Shown piece after piece: positions 1 to 7,922 of a stretch of DNA of 33,487 bases; the first letter of the stretch is position 1, and every line of letters starts with the position of its first letter. The stretch comes from Phycisphaerales bacterium. GTDB taxonomy: Bacteria > Planctomycetota > Phycisphaerae > Phycisphaerales > SM1A02. The stretch spans positions 2,303,250-2,336,736 of the forward strand of contig CP070772.1 of NCBI GenBank assembly GCA_020345805.1, in the 5' to 3' direction. The notes under the pieces are model-generated. The model was given only the letters and a program-made list of their open reading frames with translations. It was not told where the DNA came from and made no database searches. The position numbers were made by a program, and so were the translations under genes.

Positions 1-1
1 G

Positions 2-814
2 CTCCAACCTCCTCCGCTGGATCGAGTCAGAGCGCTGCAGGAAGACTTCAAGATCCCCGCCGACCCCCTCGCGGGCGTGGTGAACGGCTCGATCAAGACA
101 TTCACCCAGACGGTGCGGGCCAGGCACGATCAGGTGACGGAGATCCCGCCCATTCCCTTCGCCAGCTTCGACCCCGATCGCGAGGAGTACGTCGTGGTCT
201 GGAGCGACGCCATCCCGATCACGGTCAGGCCGACCGCTACGCTGTCCATGGCCGAGGTGGTGGAGGCCGAAGGTCCGGGCCAGATTTCCGCGACCGAGCT
301 GACCGAGGCGGCCGGGGGAATACTGGCCAACTACACGAAACTGGATGAGCTTCTCGCCGAGCAGGACTCGGATATTCCTCTGAAGCTGGCGTTGATCCTC
401 CTGATTGTGCCCCCAGTGGCGTACCTGGCGACGTTCATTACCCAGAAGCGCGTGCGGCGCCTGCGCGGCGACGTGGCTTACGCCCGCCGGCGAAAGGCTC
501 GCCCTCTGGCGCTGAGCCGGATCAGGAAGATCGCATCGGGCTCGTCCCCGCAGGATGCTGAACTGGCGGCCGGGGCGGTACGCGAGTATGTCGCGGACCG
601 GTGCAACCTTGCCCCCGGGGCAGCGACGGCGGCCGAGGTAGTTGCGCAAATGCGCCGAAACCGCGTCCGGCCGGAGCTGATTGAAGATGTTCAGAACCTG
701 CTCGCGGACTGCGAGCAGATGACCTACGCCGGCGGTGGCGAGGCGCGGGTCGAGGACTTGGCCGATCGGGCCCGCAAATGCATTATTCGGCTGGAGCGGG
801 AGCATCTGAAATGA
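2..814 (+). CDS. batD: BatD-like protein, C-terminal part (5' end outside window)
   Basis: The reading frame is open from the first bases, so this is the last 270 residues of a larger protein. The stretch IPPIPFASFDPDREEYVVVW, followed by a PI-x-V strand end, is typical of the last beta-sandwich repeat of BatD, a periplasmic membrane-anchored protein of the Bacteroides aerotolerance (Bat) operon. A hydrophobic segment near visible residues 120-142 is followed by a basic stretch (KRVRRLRGD), which places the final part in the cytoplasm as a helical domain. The stop overlaps the next start (ATGA), and the neighbour is batE-like, which supports the call. Bat proteins accompany MoxR ATPases and VWA proteins; their exact biochemical role is unclear. 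The family call rests on motif memory and context. Confidence 0.78.
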   Translation, partial: LQPPPLDRVRALQEDFKIPADPLAGVVNGSIKTFTQTVRARHDQVTEIPPIPFASFDPDREEYVVVWSDAIPITVRPTATLSMAEVVEAEGPGQISATELTEAAGGILANYTKLDELLAEQDSDIPLKLALILLIVPPVAYLATFITQKRVRRLRGDVAYARRRKARPLALSRIRKIASGSSPQDAELAAGAVREYVADRCNLAPGAATAAEVVAQMRRNRVRPELIEDVQNLLADCEQMTYAGGGEARVEDLADRARKCIIRLEREHLK

Positions 815-1674
815 GCGGCCGCGGCAACCGATACCGCCCTCCGATCGGCCCGCTTTGCGGCATGAGGGCAGTCTGCGCGGCATTTGCGGTGGTTTCAGTT
901 CTCTGCAGCCTTGCCGCCGGGGCGCAACTGTCGCCCGAGCAGCGCTTGGAGGTGCTGACCGAGGCGCAGCAGGCATACGACCGGGGGGCCGAGATCCTGC
1001 CGACCAACCCTGGCGGCGCGGCCGAGCAATTCCGGCTCGCGGCCGCCCGGTTTCAGCTTCTGATCGATGACGGCGTGGTGAACGGCCCGATCCTTTACAA
1101 CCTTGGCAACGCGTACCTACAGGTCGGGGAGTTGGGGCAGGCGATCCTCCAGTACCGCCGGGCCGAACGATTCATTCCCGCCGACGCGAGGCTGGAGGGC
1201 AATCTCCGGTTCGCTCGCTCGCTCTGTCGCGATCAGATCGCTCCCAGCGGTCAGCGCGCACTGGCCGATGCGCTGCTGCTGTGGCATCACAGCACCTCGC
1301 CCCACTTTCGCCTGTGGTTGTTCGGCGTGGGATACATGCTGTTCTGGATCATCCTGATCTCGTGGCTGTTCCGTCCGCCCGGGTTCTGGCGGTACCCGGC
1401 CGGCGCCTGTGCGGTCATTTGGATTGCCTGCGGAACATCGCTGACGATGGACCTGGTGACCGCGGGCAGTCATCGTGAGGGAGTGGTCATTCAGGATGAA
1501 GTGATCGTGCGCAAAGGCAATGGCGAGGGATTTGCCCCTCAATTCGAGCAGCCGTTGCACGAGGGGGTGGAATTCCGCCTCGCCGAGCGGCGGGGCGACT
1601 GGCTGAGCATCGAACTTCCAGACGGGAAGACCGGCTGGCTTCCCGCCCGCGCCGCCGGTCTTATCGAGCGTTGA
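811..1674 (+). CDS. batE: BatE-like TPR protein with C-terminal SH3-like domain
   Basis: The predicted protein has 287 residues, starting at the ATG that overlaps the batD stop. An internal ATG at 862 would put the signal sequence (MRAVCAAFAVVSVLCSLAAG) exactly at the N-terminus and may be the true start (270 aa). After the signal come TPR-like helices, including NGPILYNLGNAYLQVGELGQ and a following AILQYRRAERFIP helix. Two membrane segments follow (GVGYMLFWIILISWLF and CAVIWIACGTSLTMDL). The end is an SH3-like module with the typical GDWLSIELPDGKTGWLP pattern. This TPR, two-TM, SH3 order is that of BatE proteins. It probably sits in the membrane with BatD and scaffolds the Bat complex; that role is inferred from family and synteny. 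Confidence 0.8.
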   Translation: MSGRGNRYRPPIGPLCGMRAVCAAFAVVSVLCSLAAGAQLSPEQRLEVLTEAQQAYDRGAEILPTNPGGAAEQFRLAAARFQLLIDDGVVNGPILYNLGNAYLQVGELGQAILQYRRAERFIPADARLEGNLRFARSLCRDQIAPSGQRALADALLLWHHSTSPHFRLWLFGVGYMLFWIILISWLFRPPGFWRYPAGACAVIWIACGTSLTMDLVTAGSHREGVVIQDEVIVRKGNGEGFAPQFEQPLHEGVEFRLAERRGDWLSIELPDGKTGWLPARAAGLIER

Positions 1675-1700
1675 GCCGGAGGGGCTGCATGCAGAACAGT

Positions 1701-1731
1701 CGAGGCCGCACCGGTTTCCGATACGGCCTCG
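1701..1731. terminator. hairpin between convergent genes, probable bidirectional terminator
   Basis: CGAGGCCG at 1701-1708 and CGGCCTCG at 1724-1731 form a perfect 8-bp stem with a 15-nt loop. It lies between the batE stop and the stop of the convergent minus-strand operon. There is no long T tract, so an intrinsic terminator is plausible but not certain. Confidence 0.5.
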
Positions 1732-1761
1732 TCCCCCTAAACCGAGAATGGGATTCGGGAA

Positions 1762-2508
1762 TCATCCGCCCCGCGAACCGCGCCGGCCCCGGTCGCGGTT
1801 GGGGTCCGGTTTCTCAGGTTGGCCGGGCCGCCCTCGACGCTCGCGGGTCGGTTTGGCCGCCTTGTCTCGGTCTGGCTGGCCTTGTGGCCTCCTGCCATCG
1901 GCCTGCTGTCGCGGGCGATCAAGATATTGACGGATCATTCGCCTGATCACCTCGCGATCCGCCTTTGATAAGCGAGACTGCCGGAGTCTCGGAGCGGGCT
2001 TGCGTGCCTCGCCGCGCATGCCCCGCCGCGTGAGCGGACGTTTCATTTCGCGGCCGGGTCGTGTGGGAGGCTGCCGCAGGGACGGTCCCTCCGCGCCGCG
2101 ATCGCGCATCTGGAGGCGTTGCTGTCTGAACTGTCTTCGCAGCAGGCAATCGCGTCCCGGGGGGCATTGCCGAATATGACGCAGGAGCTGTCGGGCCAGA
2201 TCACGGCATCGATCAGCCTGGCGGTCCCTTTGCATTCGGGCCGCTTGGCGGCGCTGAGCCTGCAGGCGGTCTGCTCCGGGCCGGCTGCGGGCGGCCGGTG
2301 GCGCGTCGCGCTCGGTGCGGCCGACCCGCGGGCGTGCGCTCGGTGCAGCTTTCTCCGCCGATCGCGACTGTCGGGCCGCGGCCCGGTCGCCGCGTGGGGC
2401 GCGCTGCGCCTGCGGCTGTTCTCGATCCTGCTCCTGTGCGGCGGCGACTTCCCCCAGCGCAGCGATCATCCCCGCCAGAGCGATGATGGTGATGGTGAGC
2501 TTTCTCAT
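1762..2508 (-). CDS. Arg/Pro-rich secreted protein of unknown function
   Basis: The 248-residue protein starts at the ATG at 2508, preceded by an AAGGAA ribosome-binding site about 8 nt upstream. That start gives a clean signal peptide (MRKLTITIIALAGMIAALGE, cleavage near AAAQ). The mature chain is very rich in Arg, Gln, Pro and Ala. Two short parts look folded: a stretch with CRDLARQLLRHIRQC and a second Cys pair, and an amphipathic helix KADREVIRRMIRQYL. It is the last gene of the ECF sigma operon, after the Spy-like gene, so it may be a co-regulated envelope stress protein or polyanion-binding protein. No family is recognised. The strong composition bias also produces long shadow frames on the other strand, but the signal peptide, ribosome-binding site and operon position support this frame. 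Confidence 0.6.
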   Translation of the reverse strand: MRKLTITIIALAGMIAALGEVAAAQEQDREQPQAQRAPRGDRAAARQSRSAEKAAPSARPRVGRTERDAPPAARSRPGADRLQAQRRQAARMQRDRQADRCRDLARQLLRHIRQCPPGRDCLLRRQFRQQRLQMRDRGAEGPSLRQPPTRPGREMKRPLTRRGMRGEARKPAPRLRQSRLSKADREVIRRMIRQYLDRPRQQADGRRPQGQPDRDKAAKPTRERRGRPGQPEKPDPNRDRGRRGSRGG

Positions 2509-2613
2509 GGGTCTGATTCCTTGGTGGTTCATTGCTCTCGCAGGTCGGCTTTCGAATAAGGCTCTCGATCACCCACCGTTGGCAGTCGCGGCGGGTGGAG
2601 TCGATTGATCAGG

Positions 2614-3285
2614 TCAATGACCCCGGCCTCCGTTCGGGCCATGATCCGTGTTGTCTGCCTGGCCAGGATCCTCATCCCGGTCCGGCGGGGGAATGCTGCC
2701 CGGTCCTCGATCCCGCTCCGGGCCTCGCTCGCCCCGGCCACGCGGACCCCGATCACGCCCCGGCGAAGAACCGCCTCCCGGGCGGCGACCGTGGCGGCCT
2801 CCCTCGAAACCACCCATCCCGCCCCGAGGACCGATGTACCGCTGGATGACGCGACTGAACGCAGGAATCTGCTCCGGCTCCAGCAGCTCTCTCTGCTCCA
2901 GAAGATTGTCGATAACCAGTTCCTGAAGCTCCCTTTGCAGAGAGGCAATGGTGTCCAATTGGACGCCGATCGCGTCGCGGTCCGGTTCCGCTTCTGCCAG
3001 CAGACCGGCGAGGGCTCCGTGCTCAGTCCGCATTTGGCTGCGAAGCTCTTTCGTGTCCTCAAAGAGCCGGCGGCTGATTTCGCCGAACCTCTCTGACTGA
3101 TCGCTGGTCAGTTTCAGCGCTTCGCGCATCCGTCGGGGTGGTCCCGGTCTGGTGTCCCGAGGCTGCTCAGGAGGTGCGGGGGTGTAGGTCCGCACGCCAT
3201 AGGTCGCGCCGAACCCCACGTTGAACGCGAGGGAAACGACCAGCAGCCACCACGGCAATGCGTTGCGTGACGGAGTCCATCGCAT
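2614..3285 (-). CDS. Spy/CpxP/ZraP-like periplasmic protein with Gly/Arg-rich tail
   Basis: The protein has 223 residues. An N-terminal membrane or signal segment (WWLLVVSLAFNVGFGATYG) resembles the anchor of the periplasmic heavy-metal resistance/Spy-like group. Residues 45-150 are long amphipathic helices beginning with LKLTSDQSERFGEISRRLF, the usual 'L.LT..Q...' opening of this fold. A further helix follows with ELQELVIDNLLEQRELLEPE and then FSRVIQRY. The last 75 residues are low complexity (Gly, Arg, Pro, Asp). The start has a GGAGG ribosome-binding site and lies 3 bp after the anti-sigma stop. Members of this group bind metals or act as periplasmic chaperones under envelope stress. Its place behind a sigma/anti-sigma pair fits a sensor or effector role, as with RsrA/CnrX-type systems; the ligand is unknown. 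Confidence 0.7.
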   Translation of the reverse strand: MRWTPSRNALPWWLLVVSLAFNVGFGATYGVRTYTPAPPEQPRDTRPGPPRRMREALKLTSDQSERFGEISRRLFEDTKELRSQMRTEHGALAGLLAEAEPDRDAIGVQLDTIASLQRELQELVIDNLLEQRELLEPEQIPAFSRVIQRYIGPRGGMGGFEGGRHGRRPGGGSSPGRDRGPRGRGERGPERDRGPGSIPPPDRDEDPGQADNTDHGPNGGRGH

Positions 3286-3288
3286 GGT

Positions 3289-3744
3289 TCAGTCCTCCAC
3301 TTCCGCCAGCAGGGACAGGTACCGTTCCCCGATGGAATCGGCCGGAGTCAGGTCCAGCGATTCGGCGAAGAGCGCCTCGGTCGGATCGGTGGTGCCGGAA
3401 TCGCTTCCGTAGCCGTTCATGGAGATGGCGAGGAAGACGCCGAGAACAAGCGCCGCCGTTCCCAGCGCCGCCGGGGCGGGCTGGATGAACTCGAGCAGGC
3501 GATCGACGAAGGCGAGGTGGCGGCTCTTCCCGGGCAATCGGGCCAGAGTGCGGCCGGCGAAACCCGGTCGCGGGTCCGGCACCGTCAGCAGTTCCAGCTC
3601 GCTCGTCAGGGCCTGAAGCTGCTCGCGGAACCGGCGGCAGTCAGGGCATTGCCGGAGGTGTTCGTCAATACCGTTCCGACCTCTCTGGCTCGGAGGCCCA
3701 TCCAGGCTGATCGACACGAGTTTTCGGACTCTGCGGCAGCTCAT
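3289..3744 (-). CDS. membrane-bound zinc-finger anti-sigma factor
   Basis: The 151-residue protein starts at the ATG at 3744, chosen because AAGGAG lies 10 nt upstream. The same frame extends up to 3801, but without such a site. The N-terminal zinc-finger has Cys3, then HLRQCPDC, matching the C...HxxxCxxC pattern of ZAS anti-sigma domains. A single membrane helix, PAALGTAALVLGVFLAISM, follows near residues 90-110, and a short acidic tail would be periplasmic. It follows the ECF sigma gene by about 50 bp, so it very likely binds and holds that sigma factor at the membrane until a signal arrives, perhaps through the downstream Spy-like protein. The family call is firm; the signal is unknown. 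Confidence 0.85.
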   Translation of the reverse strand: MSCRRVRKLVSISLDGPPSQRGRNGIDEHLRQCPDCRRFREQLQALTSELELLTVPDPRPGFAGRTLARLPGKSRHLAFVDRLLEFIQPAPAALGTAALVLGVFLAISMNGYGSDSGTTDPTEALFAESLDLTPADSIGERYLSLLAEVED

Positions 3745-3797
3745 GAGGCCATCACTCCTTATTCGTTTCAGCACCGTACGGCGGCAAAACTTGCGGA

Positions 3798-4367
3798 TCA
3801 CGCGTCACCTCTCTCTCGCTCCAGAACCTTCTTCAGTCGTTGCCGACCCCGGAACAGCAGCGATTCGACCGCCGGCACCGAGGTCTGGAGCACGGCGGCG
3901 ATCTCCGAATAGGACAGGTCGTGGAAGTGCCGGAGCAGGATCGCCGACCTCTGGCTGGGGGGCAGGGAGGCCACCGCCGCTTCCAGGCGGGCCTTCCGTT
4001 CCTCCTCCAGCGCCGCCGTGTCCGGGTCGGAGGTCTGGCTCGACCTGCCGGCAGCAGCGGGCTCCCCGATCAGTGGGACGGTGGGCTTCCGGCGTCGGCT
4101 GCGACTGTAGTTCAAGCAGATGTTGATGGCAATCCGTAACAGCCAAGTGAAAGCCGCGGCACGCGGAGTGAACGCGGGAGCCCCCTTCCACGCGGCTAGG
4201 AACACGTCCTGAGCGATATCCTCGGCCGTCGCTCGGTCGCCGATTCCCAGAAACCGGTGCACGTAATGGACGACGGCGCGATGATGTCGCTGGACCAGCT
4301 CGCCGAAGGCCGCTCGATCGCCTTTCCCCGCCGCCTGCAGCAGTGCTATGTCATCGCGCTCCGGCAT
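3798..4367 (-). CDS. ECF-type RNA polymerase sigma factor (RpoE-like)
   Basis: The 189-residue protein is read from the ATG at 4367, which gives the normal ECF length; an in-frame ATG at 4436 would add an unconserved leader. Region 2 contains FGELVQRHHRAVVHYVHRFL, then the classical DIAQDVFLAAWKG and a WLLRIAINICLNYSRSRRR helix. Region 4 contains LPPSQRSAILLRHFHDLSYS and the helix-turn-helix EIAAVLQTSVPAVESLLFRG. The two regions are joined by an acidic linker. It heads a four-gene minus-strand operon with its anti-sigma factor and two exported proteins. It likely controls an envelope stress response and its own operon. No clear ECF promoter could be placed upstream. Confidence 0.93.
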   Translation of the reverse strand: MPERDDIALLQAAGKGDRAAFGELVQRHHRAVVHYVHRFLGIGDRATAEDIAQDVFLAAWKGAPAFTPRAAAFTWLLRIAINICLNYSRSRRRKPTVPLIGEPAAAGRSSQTSDPDTAALEEERKARLEAAVASLPPSQRSAILLRHFHDLSYSEIAAVLQTSVPAVESLLFRGRQRLKKVLERERGDA

Positions 4368-4638
4368 TGGCGGCCCAGTCTGAGGGTTGAACGCCGCGGA
4401 GGCCGAGAGCTTGCAACGAGACGCTGTCGGCATCATCGATACGATCGCCTGGCGGGGAGTGGCAAGACCCGGTTATCGGTACTTCCATTCGCATACAGTC
4501 GGGTCGGTTCCCGGACATCGCCCCGCTTCTGCGAACTCTGCCTCCATCCGGATCCGGGCAAGCGGGGGGTGGCGCGACTTCCGTTGACTTCAGGTCATAT
4601 GCCGACATTGAGCAAAACCTGCGAGTTTTTCCCCCGTA

Positions 4639-4669
4639 TTGAGCCGACAGAAGTGACGAGGCCTATGAT
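4639..4669 (+). promoter_or_regulatory. possible promoter of the kor-rnf operon
   Basis: TTGAGC at 4639-4644 and TATGAT at 4664-4669 resemble -35 and -10 boxes. The 19-bp spacing is longer than ideal. If used, it would give a leader of about 330 nt that contains the 4779-4805 hairpin. Confidence 0.3.
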
Positions 4670-4778
4670 TGCCTCCCTTTTTGCGGGATCGGTCCCGGCG
4701 CTGGAAGGAACATGTCGCTGCGACGATCAATCAGCCTTTCTGGGCAACCGGTGACCGAGCCGGCTATGCTTATCGCAG

Positions 4779-4805
4779 CATCGTCTCGAGTTTATGGAGA
4801 CGATG
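4779..4805 (+). promoter_or_regulatory. perfect 9-bp inverted repeat in the kor-rnf leader
   Basis: CATCGTCTC (4779-4787) and GAGACGATG (4797-4805) are exact reverse complements around the 9-nt loop GAGTTTATG. The element lies just after a TATGCT box and about 200 bp before korA. It could be a protein operator or an RNA hairpin in the leader. It matches no named operator that I recognise. Confidence 0.5.
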
Positions 4806-5004
4806 TCGTCAGCCCCTGCCGGGCGGTGCGAGCCGACGGCCTCCGATCGCCATCGGGCATCCGTCCCGGTCCGGGCGGGAATCCCGGGAATTATCCGCAT
4901 CCGGCGGATCATCAGTCCAGGAGCGGACGGACTCTCGATGTCCTCGCCTCCTCCGGCCGGGTCCGCCGGTGTGCGATTTCGACCAGACTGGGGAGCGAGT
5001 TCTA

Positions 5005-6951
5005 ATGGCACTTGAAGCAGGATCGTCTGCCGTGGCTGAAAAGAGCACCAGGACGGCGGGGAGCCGACAGTCAACCAGAATCCACGAACACATTGTTGAG
5101 ATCGTCAGCGATTCCGGCGAAGGGGCTCAGAAATGCGGGCAGACTTTCGGCACCGTAAGCGCCAAGATGGGCAACGGTGTCTGGACCGTCGAGATTATCC
5201 CCGCCGAGATCAAGCCGCCTTCCCGCTCTCGCGCCGGGGCCAGCGGCATCCGCATCCGGCTCGGCGATCATAAGATCACCAACATGGGCGACGAGGCGAA
5301 CCTGGTGGTGGCCTTCAACGAGCAGGTTCTCTACGGTCGCATCAGCCAGAAGTCGTATCGCCCCGGCACGGTGATTCTGCTCGAGAGCAAGTGGGCCGGC
5401 GATCCGTCTCCGGAGGTCCAGCAGGCGTACACGAAGGCTCTGGAGGACTTCGAAGACCGGGGCTACGTCGTCCATGAACTGGCCATGGAGGAGGCGTGCC
5501 TGGCCCATACCAGTAATCCGCAACTCGGCAAGAACATGTTCGTCCTGGGCATACTCTGCGAGATCTACCAGCGTGACCTTGACAAAGCGCTGGCGGAGAT
5601 TGCCGCCGTCTTCGCGCGCAAGGGCGAGGGGGTCATCACCTCCAACCAGAACCTTCTGCGCGCCGGTGCCCAGTTCGCCCGCGAGAACGTCGACTACTGC
5701 TACGAAGTCCCGCCCATGCCGGGCAAGGCCGAACTGCTGGTGATGAATGGCAATCAGGCCATCGGTGTGGGGGTAATGGCTGCGGGCATGGAAGTGGTGT
5801 CGATGTATCCGATCACGCCCGCCACGAGCGCTTCCCACTATCTGGCCGGCGTGTTTGACAAGGTCGGCGCGTTCGTCCACCAGGCCGAGGATGAGATCGC
5901 CGCCGTCGGCTTTGCCATCGGTTGCTCTTACGCCGGCAAGACCGCCTGCACGATCACCTCCGGACCCGGGCTGGCCCTGAAGACCGAGTTCATCGGTCTG
6001 GCGGTCATGGCCGAGATTCCCCTGGTGATTGTCGATGTGCAGCGCGGCGGGCCGGCAACGGGTCTGCCCACCAAAGTGGAGCAGGGCGATCTGAATGCCG
6101 CGATCTACGGCTCACCCGGTGACTCGCCGAAGGTCGTGCTCGCGGCGGCGACCATCGATGAATGCCTTCATCTGGTGATTACCGCCAGAAAGCTAGCCGA
6201 GGCGTTTCGCATACCGGTCATCCTCCTCACGGACGCAAACCTCGCCACGGGGGTGCAGCCGATCCGCCGGCCGGAAGTCCGCGAGGAGTGGTTCGCGCCA
6301 CCCATAGATCAGTCTCCCTGGAAGGAAGGCGTCCCGCCCTATGACTGGGATCCGAAGACGGGCCTTTCGCCCCGGCCGATTCCGGGTCAGGTGGGCGGGG
6401 AGTATGTGCTGACCGGGCTGGCCCACACCCGGCAGAGCCATGTCGCCTATGACCCGGAAGCCAACCAGTACGGCCAGGAGATGCGCAGCCGCAAACTGGC
6501 GGCCCTGCGGGCGTCGCTGAAGCCCCCCAAGGTGCACGGCGACGAGGAGGGCGACTTGATCGTGGTGGGCTGGGGTTCGACGCTTGGGTCAATCGAGGAG
6601 GCCGTGGATCGGGCCCGGGCCGAGGGCTACAGGGTCTCCTCCGTTCATGTTCGTTTCCTCTCGCCTCTCCAGCCCGGGCTGCGATCCATCTTCCTGAAAT
6701 TCAAGAAGGTCATGACGGTGGAGTTGAATTACAGCGACCCGCCCGAAGGCCTGATGGATAAGACGCAGCCCGGCCGCCCGGCGCAGCTGGCGCTGAACCT
6801 GCGTGCGAGGACGCGGCGGGACATCGACTACTGGTCCATATCGCCCGGCCAGCCGCTGAGCCCCGGTCAGATCTACGATGTCATCATCGGTCGCCTGAAT
6901 GCGATGGGTGTGACCCCGTCCAAGACTGCTGAGACCGTGTCACGGAGTTGA
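5005..6951 (+). CDS. korA: 2-oxoacid:ferredoxin oxidoreductase, fused gamma-alpha subunit (KorA)
   Basis: The protein has 648 residues from the ATG at 5005. The gamma domain comes first (about 30-215), with the glycine-rich IVSDSGEGAQKCGQTFGTVS loop. The alpha domain follows, with MYPITPATSASHYLAG near residue 267, TITSGPGLALKTE near 315 and VQRGGPATGLPTKVEQGDL near 345. These are the hallmark motifs of the KorA type, in which gamma and alpha are fused. With KorB it would oxidatively decarboxylate a 2-oxoacid, most likely 2-oxoglutarate, to the acyl-CoA and reduce ferredoxin in the cytoplasm. Substrate preference cannot be read with certainty. It is the first gene of a long operon running into rnf, which suggests that its reduced ferredoxin is re-oxidised by Rnf. 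Confidence 0.93.
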   Translation: MALEAGSSAVAEKSTRTAGSRQSTRIHEHIVEIVSDSGEGAQKCGQTFGTVSAKMGNGVWTVEIIPAEIKPPSRSRAGASGIRIRLGDHKITNMGDEANLVVAFNEQVLYGRISQKSYRPGTVILLESKWAGDPSPEVQQAYTKALEDFEDRGYVVHELAMEEACLAHTSNPQLGKNMFVLGILCEIYQRDLDKALAEIAAVFARKGEGVITSNQNLLRAGAQFARENVDYCYEVPPMPGKAELLVMNGNQAIGVGVMAAGMEVVSMYPITPATSASHYLAGVFDKVGAFVHQAEDEIAAVGFAIGCSYAGKTACTITSGPGLALKTEFIGLAVMAEIPLVIVDVQRGGPATGLPTKVEQGDLNAAIYGSPGDSPKVVLAAATIDECLHLVITARKLAEAFRIPVILLTDANLATGVQPIRRPEVREEWFAPPIDQSPWKEGVPPYDWDPKTGLSPRPIPGQVGGEYVLTGLAHTRQSHVAYDPEANQYGQEMRSRKLAALRASLKPPKVHGDEEGDLIVVGWGSTLGSIEEAVDRARAEGYRVSSVHVRFLSPLQPGLRSIFLKFKKVMTVELNYSDPPEGLMDKTQPGRPAQLALNLRARTRRDIDYWSISPGQPLSPGQIYDVIIGRLNAMGVTPSKTAETVSRS

Positions 6952-6958
6952 GTCAGGT

Positions 6959-7912
6959 ATGTTCGGTCTGAAGACAGATTGGTCACTGGACGTTCTTCCC
7001 CGCTACTTCACGCTGGAAGACTATGAAGGCGGCGTGGCCCGCTGGTGTCCGGGGTGCGGCGATCACGCCGTGCTCGCCGCCGTCCAGCGCATCTGCCGCG
7101 ATGAGCAGTTGGCTCCGGAGAAGACTGTCTGCGTCTCGGGAATCGGATGCTCCAGTCGCTTCCCGCACTACATGAAAACGTACGGCTTTCACGGTCTGCA
7201 CGGCCGAGCACTTCCCGTGGCCTGCGGTGTCAAGGCCCGCCGACCCGATCTGCATGTCTGGGTCGCGACCGGCGACGGCGACTGCTGCTCCATCGGCGCC
7301 GGCCACTGGATTCACGCCGTCCGCTACAACATGGACATGGTGGTGATGCTGTTCAACAACAGCATCTACGGCCTGACCAAGGCGCAGACCGCACCCACTT
7401 CTCCCGTGGGCCTGAAGACCAACACCCACCCGGGAGGGGCCTGGCTTCCTCCCCTCAAGCCCACCGCCGCGACCATCGGCTTCACCAACGCTTCCTTCGT
7501 GGCCCAGACCGTGGATTGGAATCCGGCCCACCTTCACGCCACCTTGGATGCCGCCTACAAGCACAAGGGTCTCAGCTTTGTGCAGATCATGCAGCGGTGC
7601 CCACAGTACACCGCCTCCATCTTCGAGGAGTACCAACAGGATCCTTCCCGCATGCTGCTGCTGACCCACGAGGACGGCATCAATATCGATCCGGCGGTGG
7701 CCAGGATCTACCCCAACCAGATGAGTCACGACCCTTCGGATCTTCCCGAGGCGTTGCGCATCGCCAATCGGGACGACACCCTGCCGATCGGCCTGTTCTT
7801 CAGGGATCCGGATCGACCTCGATACGAGGAGATAACCGCCCTCGGTCTGGACATGACGGTTGAGGAGAAGCTCACCGCCCTCAATAAAGAGCTTGATCGG
7901 TTCGCAATCTAG
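6959..7912 (+). CDS. korB: 2-oxoacid:ferredoxin oxidoreductase beta subunit (KorB)
   Basis: This 317-residue TPP-binding subunit pairs with KorA, 7 bp upstream. RWCPGCGDHAVLAAVQ near residues 28-43 supplies the first Cys pair of the [4Fe-4S] site, and SGIGCSSRFPHYM carries a further conserved Cys. The TPP/Mg motif is ATGDGDCCSIGAGH near residues 103-116, followed by LFNNSIYGLTKAQTAPTSP. All expected catalytic motifs are intact, which contrasts with the degenerate PFOR-like proteins encoded further along. The length is slightly above the usual 280-300 residues because of a C-terminal extension after the PSDLPEALRIA stretch. It has no ferredoxin domain of its own, so it needs an external acceptor; the ferredoxin-tailed protein encoded next is a plausible one. 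Confidence 0.93.
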   Translation: MFGLKTDWSLDVLPRYFTLEDYEGGVARWCPGCGDHAVLAAVQRICRDEQLAPEKTVCVSGIGCSSRFPHYMKTYGFHGLHGRALPVACGVKARRPDLHVWVATGDGDCCSIGAGHWIHAVRYNMDMVVMLFNNSIYGLTKAQTAPTSPVGLKTNTHPGGAWLPPLKPTAATIGFTNASFVAQTVDWNPAHLHATLDAAYKHKGLSFVQIMQRCPQYTASIFEEYQQDPSRMLLLTHEDGINIDPAVARIYPNQMSHDPSDLPEALRIANRDDTLPIGLFFRDPDRPRYEEITALGLDMTVEEKLTALNKELDRFAI

Positions 7913-7922
7913 CGGAAGAGCC

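Larger units (their letters stand above)
4368..5004. other. long divergent intergenic region / kor-rnf leader
   Basis: About 640 bp separate the divergent sigma gene and korA. No convincing gene is present: the korA frame stays open back to 4669, but that extension has no conserved content. Candidate control elements are a TTGAGC (4639-4644) and TATGAT (4664-4669) pair with a long 19-bp gap, a TATGCT at 4765-4770, a perfect 9-bp hairpin at 4779-4805 and a small hairpin at 4893-4909. korA itself has a GGGAGCGAG stretch just before its ATG at 5005. Confidence 0.55.

Noticed and set aside
4484..4511. Possible ECF-type promoter on the minus strand (GGAACC at 4511-4506) in front of the sigma gene
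   Set aside because: The -35 element looks right, but the expected -10 position reads AATGG, which does not resemble an ECF -10 box.
4669..5004. Upstream extension of korA giving a 760-residue protein
   Set aside because: The extra 112 residues are unconserved and Arg/Ser/Pro-rich; the ATG at 5005 gives the normal N-terminus.
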